Positions 1 through 7,401 are shown, counted from the stretch's first letter. The stretch is 34,603 nt of DNA from Planctomycetia bacterium (GCA_005799265.1 SYHD01000313.1:1-34603), one strand, 5' to 3'. Numbers and translations are program-made. The notes: generated from the letters alone by a model not told the origin.

Positions 1-57
1 ATCCTGACACACGACCCGTTCCTCATCCGACAGCCGGACGATATACTTCTTGTACAT
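1..57 (-). CDS. IS630-family transposase, N-terminal fragment cut by the window edge
   Basis: Nineteen codons read on the minus strand as MYKKYIVRLSDEERVVCQD and run off the window edge without a stop. A 'KKYIVRLS.EER' opening is characteristic of IS630-type DDE transposases, whose N-terminus is followed by a helix-turn-helix that binds the IS ends. A strong Shine-Dalgarno (AGGAGGT, complement of 63-69) sits 5 nt before the ATG, which fixes the start and argues that this is an intact 5' end. Only the first residues are visible, so the catalytic DDE triad and completeness cannot be judged. The insertion sequence end should lie somewhere in 70-230; I did not recognise a terminal repeat or a TA target duplication. 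Confidence 0.75.
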   Translation of the reverse strand, partial: MYKKYIVRLSDEERVVCQD

Positions 58-229
58 GTGACACCTCCTTGTGTGCCTGGAAGTGTCGCCGAAATCGTCA
101 GCTGCGCCAACCCCAACATTTAGCGTGGGTCAGGCACTAGGCGGAGGGATCTGCCAGCGGCTGCCTGTGGTTGGCCGTGGTCTACTGGAAAGGACACAAC
201 GCGTAAAAAGTGACACGGGATCAGCAGAT

Positions 230-682
230 GTGTCGATCACCAATTGGGAGGCAGGCGCCAAAGCGTTTGCAGCCGCGATGGTCGAAGTCATGAAGCCCGC
301 CGCTAAGGAGCCGACGACGCCAACGACAGCTCATCCTTCCGTCGCGATCCTGCGCGTGTTCACGAATGGGATTGCCGATGAGCGCATCGCGAAGGCTTCT
401 CAAGTGGTAGCGGACGACAAGCTCACGGCAAATGAGAAATTGACGAAGATCGATGCTCTGATTCGCTTTCCGCCTACGGCCTCAGCGGAACAGCTTGGGC
501 AGATGCTCGGTGTGTCGAAGCAAGCGGTGATGAAGACGGAATGGTGGCGCAAGAATCGCCGTGGCGAATCGCAGGAAGAGATCGACAAACGATTCGAGGA
601 GCACGAGAAGCGGCGCGAGGCGCCAATCGACCGACGCCGAGTCAATCGCCAGGAGACCTCCGGCGACGATGATGACGAATAG
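230..682 (+). CDS. putative small DNA-binding protein with a helix-turn-helix
   Basis: Family not recognised. The central part (TASAEQLGQMLGVSKQAVMK, about 490-550) has the length and spacing of a helix-turn-helix: a helix ending in LGQMLG, a turn at VS and a recognition helix KQAVMKTEWW. It is followed by a very basic and acidic helical tail (KRFEEHEKRREAPIDRRR) ending in DDDDE. The start is uncertain. GTG at 230 keeps an amphipathic segment (NWEAGAKAFAAAMVEVM) that looks like real protein, ATG at 278 would shorten it, and the frame is open up to 71 but the added residues look non-coding. No good ribosome binding site is seen for any start. The gene lies between an IS630 end and the coiled-coil gene at 985, at the left side of the putative integrative element, where a regulator or packaging-type small protein would fit. 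Confidence 0.5.
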   Translation: MSITNWEAGAKAFAAAMVEVMKPAAKEPTTPTTAHPSVAILRVFTNGIADERIAKASQVVADDKLTANEKLTKIDALIRFPPTASAEQLGQMLGVSKQAVMKTEWWRKNRRGESQEEIDKRFEEHEKRREAPIDRRRVNRQETSGDDDDE

Positions 683-711
683 CGGTAACTGGTTGCCGCC
701 AAGTTACCGCT
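681..711 (+). terminator. 10-bp perfect inverted repeat at the end of the HTH gene
   Basis: AGCGGTAACT (681-690) and AGTTACCGCT (702-711) are perfect reverse complements around an 11-nt loop, starting on the stop codon of the preceding gene. Position suggests a terminator stem, but only a short A-rich stretch follows and there is no T tract. The half-site GTTACCGC recurs at about 778-785 next to another TTGGTTGCCG motif, so an operator role for a DNA-binding protein is an alternative. Confidence 0.35.
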
Positions 712-984
712 TCAAAAATCTTCCAACTTTTTCGAGCCGCTCGGTCCCATGCCGCGCGGCTCCTTTCATTTCCGCAGGTTACCGCGTTTGGTTGCCGTCA
801 CCGGATTCTGGATATACGGGTCGCGCTGCACGGCCAGCGATCGGACGGGACGTCGGATCCGCATCGCAACGGCTCGGCAACATGGGATCGGTCAATCCGT
901 CGAACACGATCGCGAACTTTTGTGAACCAACGCTGATGAGCGCGTTGCCCATCGGCAGATCAACCATTTTACTCAGGAGACCGT
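683..984. other. 302-bp stretch without a convincing gene
   Basis: This spacer holds the hairpin at 681-711, a second GTTACCGC...GGTTGCCG block near 778-800, and the ribosome binding site (CAGGAGA, about 973-979) of the next gene. Two overlapping short reading frames exist (779-967 minus and a plus frame), but neither has a ribosome binding site nor a recognisable sequence. I see no RNA gene in it. Confidence 0.4.
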
Positions 985-1680
985 ATGAACCTGTCCAATC
1001 TGATGGCGCTCGTCCAGGGCAAGAAGCGTGAATTCGTGATGGACTTCCATGCTCTGGTACGGCTCGTGGCCGAGAACAAGGCGCCCGAGCCGGAGTTGAT
1101 CGCCAGGGCGCTGCAAGATGCCGGCAGGACCGTGGACGACTTGCAGAAAGCCGTCGAGTTGCTCCAGCGACGGTGCCAATGGCAGCAGGCCATTGCGCAG
1201 ACCGAAAGGCTGGAAGCCGAGCGCGCTGGCATCCACAAGCAGATCGCCGCAGCCAACCGCGAACTTGATCTGGCCCAAGAGCGGCACGATGAGATCGTAT
1301 GGCCTCTCGAGAACAAGTTACACCAGATCGCCCAAACGGTGAGCGAGGCCGAGAGTGCCCGTCGGCAGCTTTGGGACACCTGCGTTAATCCCGAACTGCT
1401 CGATGCCATGGCCGACGTTCAGAGCGAGCGAGGCGCGCTCGTCGTGCAGCGCCAGCACCTCGGCTTGGACCACGATGAGTTGAAACGGCGTGGCCAGGCC
1501 GATCTTGAAGAGGCCGCTCACGCACGTTCTGCGGCCGATGCCCAGGCGCTCGAGAAACGGGGACAGAGTTACCTGGCGCGCGCCAAGCAGTACGAACCGG
1601 AGTTGGCCAGGCTCGGCAAGAAGCTCGCCAAGCTGGAGCAGCGCGAACAGGAAATCCGTCAGAAGATGCTGGAGCCATGA
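985..1680 (+). CDS. coiled-coil protein of unknown function
   Basis: A 231-aa soluble protein with no signal peptide or membrane segment. It is almost entirely helical and rich in Ala, Glu, Gln, Arg and Leu. Heptad-like segments run from about residue 50 to 125 (LQKAVELLQRRCQWQQAIAQ and onward) and again from about 135 to 230 (ending in KKLAKLEQREQEIRQKM), so a long parallel or antiparallel coiled coil is expected. The start is well supported: AGGAGA lies 5 nt before the ATG. No family was recognised. In a mobile element such proteins can be scaffolding, tape-like or DNA-organising factors, but nothing in the sequence decides between these. The gene is followed by a 168-bp gap and then faces the convergent HARE-HTH gene. 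Confidence 0.75.
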   Translation: MNLSNLMALVQGKKREFVMDFHALVRLVAENKAPEPELIARALQDAGRTVDDLQKAVELLQRRCQWQQAIAQTERLEAERAGIHKQIAAANRELDLAQERHDEIVWPLENKLHQIAQTVSEAESARRQLWDTCVNPELLDAMADVQSERGALVVQRQHLGLDHDELKRRGQADLEEAAHARSAADAQALEKRGQSYLARAKQYEPELARLGKKLAKLEQREQEIRQKMLEP

Positions 1681-1848
1681 GGCGAATGGGCTCACCGAGA
1701 TCTGTGGTGGGTGGATAGTCCCGCGGTTGGCCAACGGAACGCCCACGTTGGCGTCCTTGGCGACGGAGGTGGGAACGTGACGAGGAACGCGACCAACGAC
1801 AAGACGCCGCGACACGCGGAATCGTGGGCGAACCGTGGCGTAGGCGGG

Positions 1849-2187
1849 CTACGCCTTGGCGGCGAACTTGCCGCGCTCGGTCTTGGTGAACCGGGCGTCC
1901 TTCCCCTTCGTGGCGATTTCGCCCAGGATCGCGGAGTAGAGCGTGGCGTGCGGGGTCTTGCCGCCGGGGCTGGTCCAGTATTTCTTCGCGGCCATCGCCT
2001 CGATCATCTCCTTGCAATTCATCGGCGTGCCGGCGTCGATCAGAACTTTCGCGGCAGCGTCGATCGCGCTCATTCGCTTCGCCTTGACCGCGGTCTTGGC
2101 CTTGGCGGGCTTCCCGGCCGTGGCCTTCGTGGCGGGCGTGGCGTCCGCCGGAGCGACCTTCAGCTTGGTAGTGTTCTTCTTCGCCAT
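1849..2187 (-). CDS. HARE-HTH domain protein with a Lys/Ala/Pro-rich N-terminal tail
   Basis: The last 70 residues (from MSAIDAAAKVLIDAGTPMN through KEMIEAMAAKKYW to TLYSAILGEI) match the HARE-HTH pattern: a helix with AAxxVL, the 'G.PM..KE.IE.M' second helix, then the W-x-S-x-G-K-T-P wing and the TLY..I recognition helix. HARE-HTH winged helices are proposed to read DNA, often modified DNA, and in bacteria occur alone or fused to restriction or polymerase subunits. The first 35 residues are a basic Lys/Ala/Pro tail resembling histone H1-like tails. I chose the Met at 2187 rather than the one at 2202 because GGGGAGA overlaps the earlier codon and is properly spaced from the later one. It is transcribed against its neighbours and may be a chromatin-like or regulatory protein. 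Confidence 0.85.
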   Translation of the reverse strand: MAKKNTTKLKVAPADATPATKATAGKPAKAKTAVKAKRMSAIDAAAKVLIDAGTPMNCKEMIEAMAAKKYWTSPGGKTPHATLYSAILGEIATKGKDARFTKTERGKFAAKA

Positions 2188-2330
2188 GATGTTTCTCCCC
2201 ATACGGTGTTGCCGAATGCGGCGTCGCGGACATCGCGATGCACCGCAGGGTCAGTGACTTACCTCGCGTGCGGGGAGGGTTCAAGCGCAGCTTAACCAGA
2301 ATTCTGAAGTTTTCTCTTGGAGGCCGTTTC

Positions 2331-2573
2331 ATGAACGAAAATACGAACCAGTACGACATTCTCTCTCCTCTTGCGCTTCGGCCGCGCGAAGCCGCGAAGG
2401 CACTCGGCATCTCGCCACGCCTTCTGTGGCAGCTAACCAAAGACGGACACATCCCCTGCGTTCGCGTCGGCGACGGCAAACGCAAGACCGTTCTCTATCC
2501 GCTGGCCGACCTGCAAGCCTGGTTGAGCCAGAAGGCGAACGCGGCGAAAGGGGGCATGAATGCCCCCCGTTGA
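2331..2573 (+). CDS. excisionase-like MerR/AlpA-type helix-turn-helix protein
   Basis: An 80-aa protein whose core (LRPREAAKALGISPRLLWQL, then DGHIPCVRVG and VLYPLADLQAWL) is the winged-helix HTH_17 pattern found in excisionases and AlpA-like regulators: a helix-turn-helix starting at PREAAKALGIS, a wing with I-P-x-x-R-V-G, and the final helix D-L-x-A-W-L. The upstream Met at 2238 is rejected because a clear ribosome binding site (TTGGAGG) precedes the ATG at 2331. Its stop overlaps the start of the primase-type gene by 14 nt in another frame, which implies translational coupling. With an integrase downstream it likely directs excision or controls the replication gene. Confidence 0.88.
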   Translation: MNENTNQYDILSPLALRPREAAKALGISPRLLWQLTKDGHIPCVRVGDGKRKTVLYPLADLQAWLSQKANAAKGGMNAPR

Positions 2574-4863
2574 ACTGCTGATATCGAAACTGCCCGGCGC
2601 CAAGAAGTCCGGCGCCGGCTGGTCGGCCCGCTGCCCCGCCCATGACGATCAGCAGGCAAGCTTGAGCGTGTCGGCGGGCGACGACGCCACGGCGCTGGTC
2701 AAGTGCCACGCGGGTTGCGACACATCGGCGGTCCTGGCCGCCGTCGGGTTGACGCTGGCGGACCTTTTCCCTGCGAAGGCAGGTCCGACCCTTGGGCGGA
2801 ATGCCAAGCCCAAGGCGATTGGACAAACCTACTCCACGGCGAAAGATGCCGTGGCCGAGCTGGAGCGGAGGCACGGAAAGAAGGCGGCGTTTTGGACCTA
2901 TCTCGATGTTCACGGCGAACCCGTCGGGGTGGTGGTACGCTGGGACAAGCCAAGGGGCAAGGACATCCGCCCTGTGGCCTTGTACGCCGATGGCTGGCAC
3001 ATCAATGCGATGCCTGAGCCTCGCCCGTTGTATGGCCTGCCCGATCTGACGACGGCCGACCGCGTTCTCGTCGTCGAGGGCGAGAAGGCGGCGGACGCGG
3101 CACGATCCATCGGCTTCATGGCGACGACCTCGTCGGGCGGCTCCCAGGCAGCAGCCAAGACCGATTGGCGACCGCTGGCTGGCAAGAAAATCTGGATTCT
3201 GCCCGACAACGATCGGGCGGGCCGCAAGTACGCCGAGGCCGTGGCCGGCATCTTGGCCAGGTTGAAGCCGGCGCCGGTGGTTCGCATCGTCGATTTGCCG
3301 GATCTGCCCGAGCATGGCGATATCGTGGATTGGATCGATGCGCACGGCGAGTCGGCTGAACCCGAGGGTATGCGAGCAGAGATCGAGGCTTTGGCCGGTG
3401 CCGTCGAACCGTGGCGGCCTGCGGAGCCAGATGACCTCTCCTATCGGCCGTTTCCGGTCGATAGGCTGCCAGATCCGATCAAAGGCTTCGTTGACGCCGG
3501 CGCGCGGGCCATCGGCTGCGATCCGTCCTACCTGGCGCTGCCGTTGCTCGCCGCGATCGCGGCGGCAATCGGCAACACGCGACGCCTGGAGTTGAAGCGC
3601 GGCTGGTCGGCTCCGCCGATCCTCTGGGGCGCCATCGTCGGCGAAAGCGGCACGGCGAAGACGCCGGCCTTCAAGCTCGTGATGCGGCCCATTCGTGAAC
3701 GCCAGCGCAAGGCCCTGGACCGTTACATGGAAGCGATGAAGGAGTTCGAGATTGAATTCGCCCGGTGGGAAAAGGACCACGCGGCCTGGAAGCGCTCGAA
3801 GAACGCAACCGGTGATCCACCATCGAGGCCGGACCCGCCCCAGGCCGTGCGGTTCGTCGTCAGCGATACCACCGTCGAAGCCCTTGCACCGATCCTGCTT
3901 GCAAACCCTCGCGGCTTGCTCTTAGCTCGCGACGAGTTAGCGGGCTGGATCGGTTCATTCGACCGCTACGCCGCCAAGGGCAAAGGTGGGGCGGACGCGG
4001 CCAACTGGCTGTCGATGTTCAACGCCGAGAGTATCATCGTAGACCGCAAGACCGGCATCCCGCGCACCATCCACGTCCCCCAAGCGGCCGTCTGCGTCAG
4101 TGGCGGTATTCAACCGGTCATCTTTCAGCGCGCTTTGAGCATCGAGCATCGCGAATCCGGCCTGGCGGCTCGCTTGCTGCTGACCTGCCCGCCCCGCAGG
4201 GCCAAGCAATGGACCGAGGCTGACATCGATCCTGGAGCGGAAGCCGAACTGGTTCATCTATTCGATCGGCTCTACGAGTTGGCGGGCACGATCGGCGACG
4301 ACGGCGACGCCCGTCCGGTCTTGGTGCGCTTGTCCTCTGACGCGAAGACTGCGTGGAAGGCGTACTACAACGCCCACAACGTCGAACAAGCGGACCTGAC
4401 CGGCGACATGGCGGCAGCCTGGTCGAAGCTGGAGGAGTACGCGGCCCGACTGGCGCTGGTGATCCATTTCATTCGCTGGGCGGCCAACGACCCGAACCTC
4501 GCAGATGCCGACATCGTTGATGCGACCAGCATGAACGCGGGGATTGCCTTGGCGAAGTGGTTCAAGCACGAAGCCCTGCGAGTTTACGCCATGCTGGACG
4601 AGTCAGACACGGAACGCGATGAACGCCGGCTTCTGGATTGGATGGGCCGCAAGGGCGGCCCCGTGACGACCCGCGAGGTACAGCAAGGTTGCCGCTGGCT
4701 GAAGGATCCGGGTGCCGCGGAAAAGGTTTTGGACGAGCTTGCGAAGACCGGCCGCGGCTCCTGGCAGAACTCGCCGCCGACTACAAAGGGCGGCAGGCCA
4801 GCGCGGGTGTTCGTGCCTTCTAGGCCATCCCACGTCTACGAAACCTCGGTGAAACCCGAATGA
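2560..4863 (+). CDS. CHC2/TOPRIM primase fused to a DUF3987 helicase-like domain
   Basis: A 767-aa multidomain replication protein. Residues 20-60 carry a primase-type zinc motif (C25-P-A-H28 and C49-H-A-G-C53). Residues 165-260 form a TOPRIM domain with E173 in VVEGEKAAD and the acidic D216/D218 pair in LPDNDRAG. From about residue 300 the DUF3987 region follows, with a Walker A-like GESGTAKT (361-368) and a Walker B-like LLLARDE ending at D458-E459. Proteins of this make-up are carried by plasmids, phage satellites and integrative elements, where they are thought to start or drive element replication. The start at 2560 is preceded by a G-rich site (AAAGGGGG) inside the upstream gene. The C-terminal region (about 650-760) could be a winged helix. 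Enzymatic activity is inferred from motifs only. Confidence 0.88.
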   Translation: MPPVELLISKLPGAKKSGAGWSARCPAHDDQQASLSVSAGDDATALVKCHAGCDTSAVLAAVGLTLADLFPAKAGPTLGRNAKPKAIGQTYSTAKDAVAELERRHGKKAAFWTYLDVHGEPVGVVVRWDKPRGKDIRPVALYADGWHINAMPEPRPLYGLPDLTTADRVLVVEGEKAADAARSIGFMATTSSGGSQAAAKTDWRPLAGKKIWILPDNDRAGRKYAEAVAGILARLKPAPVVRIVDLPDLPEHGDIVDWIDAHGESAEPEGMRAEIEALAGAVEPWRPAEPDDLSYRPFPVDRLPDPIKGFVDAGARAIGCDPSYLALPLLAAIAAAIGNTRRLELKRGWSAPPILWGAIVGESGTAKTPAFKLVMRPIRERQRKALDRYMEAMKEFEIEFARWEKDHAAWKRSKNATGDPPSRPDPPQAVRFVVSDTTVEALAPILLANPRGLLLARDELAGWIGSFDRYAAKGKGGADAANWLSMFNAESIIVDRKTGIPRTIHVPQAAVCVSGGIQPVIFQRALSIEHRESGLAARLLLTCPPRRAKQWTEADIDPGAEAELVHLFDRLYELAGTIGDDGDARPVLVRLSSDAKTAWKAYYNAHNVEQADLTGDMAAAWSKLEEYAARLALVIHFIRWAANDPNLADADIVDATSMNAGIALAKWFKHEALRVYAMLDESDTERDERRLLDWMGRKGGPVTTREVQQGCRWLKDPGAAEKVLDELAKTGRGSWQNSPPTTKGGRPARVFVPSRPSHVYETSVKPE

Positions 4864-4890
4864 AACGGGGTTCCGTAGACGTAGACAGCG
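4832..4890 (+). repeat. imperfect inverted repeat across the primase stop, with GTAGAC repeats
   Basis: ACGTCTACGAAACC (4832-4845) is complementary at 13 of 14 positions to GGTTCCGTAGACGT (4869-4882); the loop contains the stop codon. Immediately after, GTAGAC occurs twice in tandem (4875-4886) and once more 3 nt later. A terminator, an iteron-like replication site or a regulator site are all possible. There is no T tract. Confidence 0.4.
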
Positions 4891-4993
4891 TAGACGCTCC
4901 CGAAAACACAGACGCACGGCGGCCTGTACCACGCCGGGTAATAGCCGTCAAATGTGCTGGACATATTGGCCAGTACCGCGTAGGGTCACGACC

Positions 4994-5221
4994 ATGGCCA
5001 AGAAACGAACCAAACCGCTGACCGACCAGCTGCGACACGCCATCGATGATTGCGGCTTGACGCGATACCAGATTGCCAAGGCGACCGGCATCGACGAAAG
5101 CGCTCTGGCGAAATTCTACAACGGGCATCGCGGCCTCTCGATGGGCGCCTTGAATGCCCTGGGCGAGTTCCTGCAACTGACAATCACGCTGGGCCGCAAG
5201 CCCGGCGATAAAGGAGAGTAG
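4994..5221 (+). CDS. XRE-family helix-turn-helix regulator
   Basis: A 75-aa protein with a Cro/C1-type HTH over most of its length: LRHAIDDCGLTRYQIAKATG, then IDESALAKFYNGHRGLSM and LNALGEFLQLTITL. The pattern Q-I-A-K-x-T-G, then S-x-x-x-F-x-N-G-x-R-G-L-S is typical. The Met at 4994 begins a normal MAKKR start; the 14 extra residues from 4952 include several Trp and look non-coding. Only a weak AGGG lies 11 nt upstream. The gene is followed 3 nt later by the integrase start, so the two are almost surely cotranscribed, and its GGAGAG near the stop serves as the integrase ribosome binding site. Likely role: repressor or timing switch for the integrase and the element. Confidence 0.85.
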   Translation: MAKKRTKPLTDQLRHAIDDCGLTRYQIAKATGIDESALAKFYNGHRGLSMGALNALGEFLQLTITLGRKPGDKGE

Positions 5222-5224
5222 ATC

Positions 5225-6682
5225 ATGGCAAGCATCGTGAATGATCCGAACGGACGGCGACGCATCCTGTTCGTAGCCCCCGACGAAAGCCGCAAGGCAA
5301 TCCGTCTGGGCAAGATTGATCGCAAAAGCGCCGAAGCCATTGCCCGGCACATCGAAGCGCTTCTGGCCGCGAAGATAAGCGGGCAACCGGTGACTCGGGA
5401 CACGGCGGCATGGCTGGCAAATATCGGGGTGCCGCTCCGCCAAAAGCTAGCGGCGGTTGGGCTGGCGGAAGCCCCCCATCGAGCGGCCCTTGGCGAGTAC
5501 CTCGACAAATTCATCGCGAACCGCAAACCATCACTCGCACCCAATACAATTACGAATCTGGAACAGTCCAAACGCCGGTTGGTCGAGCATTTCGGCGCAG
5601 ATCGGGACATGAGCGCTATCACGCCAGCGGATGCCGAGCGTTGGGCAGCAACCTTGGCCGAAAGATACGCCCCTGCAACGGCTGGTCGCACCATCAAGCG
5701 AGCGAGGCAATTCTTCAAAGCGGCCATGCGCGACAAGATCGTTTCGGAAAACGTGTTTGCCGAAGTGAAAGCCAATAGCCAGGCGAACAAAGAGCGGCAA
5801 TTCCATGTCGACCGCGACGTTATCTTTCGTGTCATCGAAGCGGCCCCAGATCACGAATGGCGCCTCATTATCGCGTTGTCCAGGTTCGGCGGTTTGCGCT
5901 GCCCATCGGAACACCTGGCCCTGCGTTGGCAGGACGTCGACTGGGAACGCAACCGTTTCCGCGTCGATTCGCCAAAGACCGGCGAACGGTGGATTCCCAT
6001 CTTCCCCGAGTTGCGGCCCCATTTTGAGGAGTGCTTCGAACTGGCCAAGGAGGGGGCGGCCTATGTCATCAACCGATATCGCGATGCCAACGCCAATCTC
6101 CGAACGACCTTTACGAAGATCATCAGGAAGGCCGGCGAAAAGCCCTGGCCGAAGCTGTTCCACAACCTACGGGCTTCGAGGGAGACGGAACTGGCGGCCA
6201 TATTCCCGATCCACGTCGTTTGTGATTGGATTGGCAACACGGCGGCAATCGCGGCCAAACACTACCTGACGGTTCGAGAAGAAGACTACCAGCGTGCGGT
6301 CCAAGGCGGCTCAGAATCCGGCGCACGAGAGGCGCATTTTCGGGCGCAGCGGCTAGCGGCGGGGAATGGGGCGGACTCGCTCAAAACGACACAAGCCGAA
6401 AACGACACTACGTTTGTGCCACTTTCTGCTAGTCGCGACGAAAATACGACATTTCACCTAATACAGCGGGCCAAACGGTCTTCGGAAATCCAAATCAAGC
6501 CGCGCGAGACATTTCGTTGTTTGGCCCGCTTGGCCGAACCGAACCTATATGGATTGCCTCGCAGAGGAAATCCGCCAGTTGCTTACGCTCGGCGTCAATC
6601 CTCACCAATGTCGTCCAATACCTCGATGAGTCGAATGTCCATTCTATCCTGCGGCTTCATGAATGCCTTCATGGAACGCTGA
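5225..6682 (+). CDS. tyrosine site-specific recombinase (phage-type integrase) with a foreign C-terminal tail
   Basis: Residues 85-180 look like a SAM-like core-binding domain (EYLDKFIANR, then NTITNLEQSKRRLVEHFG). The catalytic domain spans about 195-360 and keeps the full set: R225 in FGGLRCPSE, K251 in SPKTGE, H313 and R316 in LFHNLRASR, the WIGNT loop, and the nucleophile Y347 in AAKHYLTV. It should recombine the element with its attachment site. The start is set by GGAGAG just upstream. Homologous integrases normally end shortly after a stretch like GGSESGARE (about 361-369). Here the frame continues for another 115 residues that look non-domain, and the last ten (CGFMNAFMER) belong in frame to a transposase relic at 6650-6919. 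The tail is therefore probably acquired by insertion or deletion; activity of the core may be retained. Confidence 0.93.
   Translation: MASIVNDPNGRRRILFVAPDESRKAIRLGKIDRKSAEAIARHIEALLAAKISGQPVTRDTAAWLANIGVPLRQKLAAVGLAEAPHRAALGEYLDKFIANRKPSLAPNTITNLEQSKRRLVEHFGADRDMSAITPADAERWAATLAERYAPATAGRTIKRARQFFKAAMRDKIVSENVFAEVKANSQANKERQFHVDRDVIFRVIEAAPDHEWRLIIALSRFGGLRCPSEHLALRWQDVDWERNRFRVDSPKTGERWIPIFPELRPHFEECFELAKEGAAYVINRYRDANANLRTTFTKIIRKAGEKPWPKLFHNLRASRETELAAIFPIHVVCDWIGNTAAIAAKHYLTVREEDYQRAVQGGSESGAREAHFRAQRLAAGNGADSLKTTQAENDTTFVPLSASRDENTTFHLIQRAKRSSEIQIKPRETFRCLARLAEPNLYGLPRRGNPPVAYARRQSSPMSSNTSMSRMSILSCGFMNAFMER
6466..6529. repeat. 11-bp perfect inverted repeat in the integrase tail
   Basis: GCGGGCCAAAC (6466-6476) and GTTTGGCCCGC (6519-6529) are perfect complements separated by 42 nt. 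It lies beyond the catalytic part of the integrase, where attachment or terminator structures are common. No tRNA fold is evident. It could be an original terminator, an insertion-sequence end or part of an attachment site. Confidence 0.4.
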
Positions 6683-6919
6683 CTGCAATCGCTCCAGGTC
6701 GAGTGTCTCGTTCACTTCGTTGTATTCGGCGAAGACCACTTTCGGCATCTCATCGCATCCTACCTGGCTTTTTACAACGGGCGACGGCCACACCAATCGC
6801 TGGACAACTTGCCGCTCGATGGCGAGGTTCACGATCCGCCTGCCGACTGGAGCCCTGATCAAGTCGAATGCTCTGAGTCCCTTGGCGGCGTTCTGAAATC
6901 CTACTCCTGGAAGGCTGCC
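6650..6919 (+). pseudogene. rve-type (IS3-like/IS481-like) transposase C-terminal remnant
   Basis: In the same frame as the integrase, and interrupted by its TGA at 6680-6682, the translation reads NAFMER*LQSLQVECLVHF, then VVFGEDHFRHLIASYLAFYN, then GRRPHQSLDNLPLDG, and ends near LGGVLKSYSWKAA. These are hallmarks of the last third of an integrase-core (rve) transposase: the ER-x-x-x-S-x-x-x-E-C-L helix with the catalytic Glu region, the H-F-V-V-F-G-E segment, and the Y-N-x-x-R-P-H-Q-S-L-x-N-x-P-L box. The upstream two thirds, with the catalytic aspartates, are absent, and the stop replaces a residue that is usually aromatic or hydrophobic. This is an inactive relic that marks a past insertion at the right end of the integrative element. 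Confidence 0.85.
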
Positions 6920-7110
6920 GCGAAGCAGCGATCCGAGTTTGCCGGCTTCGGTGGGTCGGGGAGGCGCGCCCTGCCGCGCCCACATGTCCTCTCCGTGGCG
7001 TTGTTCCTCTCCGGTCAGTCCAGTCCTGCTGCATTTCCATTGGTCAACGTCTGTTTCTCGCGACATTTCGCCGGAACTTTCGGCAGCCAAAACTCGGCCT
7101 GCCGCGACGC

Positions 7111-7140
7111 TTCCGTTGTGACAAGTTTCCGCACCGGACG
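7111..7140 (+). repeat. 30-bp direct repeat, copy A
   Basis: The block ending GACAAGTTTCCGCACCGG is matched at 28 of 30 positions, in the same orientation, by 11843-11872. The match stops abruptly at both edges. The two copies bracket the 1075-aa surface-protein gene and the LRR gene (about 4.7 kb). Confidence 0.75.
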
Positions 7141-7324
7141 CCCGGAGGCGGACGCCCATTCCTTCGCGGGCACAGCGGTTGCATCCGACCCGGCAACTCG
7201 CGAAACAGCGGGAAATAGGCTGTTTTGCGCATCGCCATCGCCGATTCGACGTAAGTCCAAGGCCAAACAGCGTCGTTGACCTGTCGCGTTCAGCGAGAAG
7301 TCTCGAAAAAAGGATCGAATTGTG

Positions 7325-7353
7325 TTGGCTTCGCACCACACACTCACTATACT
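7325..7353 (+). promoter_or_regulatory. candidate sigma-70-type promoter for the surface-protein gene
   Basis: TTGGCT (7325-7330) and TATACT (7348-7353) are separated by 17 nt and match the consensus hexamers at 4 of 6 and 5 of 6 positions. The spacing and the location about 50 nt before the ATG at 7402 are appropriate. Planctomycete promoters are poorly defined, so this is a motif-based guess. Confidence 0.45.
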
Positions 7354-7401
7354 CATTGACCGTACGACTCCCCTCCTCCTCTTTGCCAAGGATCATGCAC
7401 C

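Larger units (their letters stand above)
6920..7401. other. 482-bp non-coding stretch between the transposase relic and the surface-protein gene
   Basis: No convincing gene is seen on either strand; a 298-aa minus-strand frame covering it is the antisense of the transposase relic and has no ribosome binding site. The stretch contains a direct-repeat copy (7111-7140), a GGCGCGCC palindrome near 6960 and a candidate promoter just ahead of the next gene (7325-7353). Confidence 0.5.

Noticed and set aside
779..967. 62-aa minus-strand ORF (MVDLPMGNAL...)
   Set aside because: The start of the peptide looks plausible, but there is no ribosome binding site or known match, and the end is low-quality. 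It was left out rather than called.
561..1031. 156-aa plus-strand ORF filling the 683-984 gap
   Set aside because: It starts inside the HTH gene out of frame and ends inside the next gene; composition is not protein-like and there is no ribosome binding site.
1385..2485. 366-aa minus-strand ORF
   Set aside because: It overlaps the HARE-HTH gene in another frame and the coiled-coil gene in antisense, and is extremely rich in Arg and His, as expected of an out-of-frame translation.
2329..3780. 483-aa minus-strand ORF
   Set aside because: It is the antisense of the HTH and primase genes, with an Arg/Gly-rich composition, no domain and no ribosome binding site; the plus-strand gene has clear catalytic motifs.
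6466..6529. tRNA gene or tRNA-derived attachment site
   Set aside because: The 11-bp inverted repeat has no D, anticodon or T arm; no tRNA was recognised anywhere in the window.
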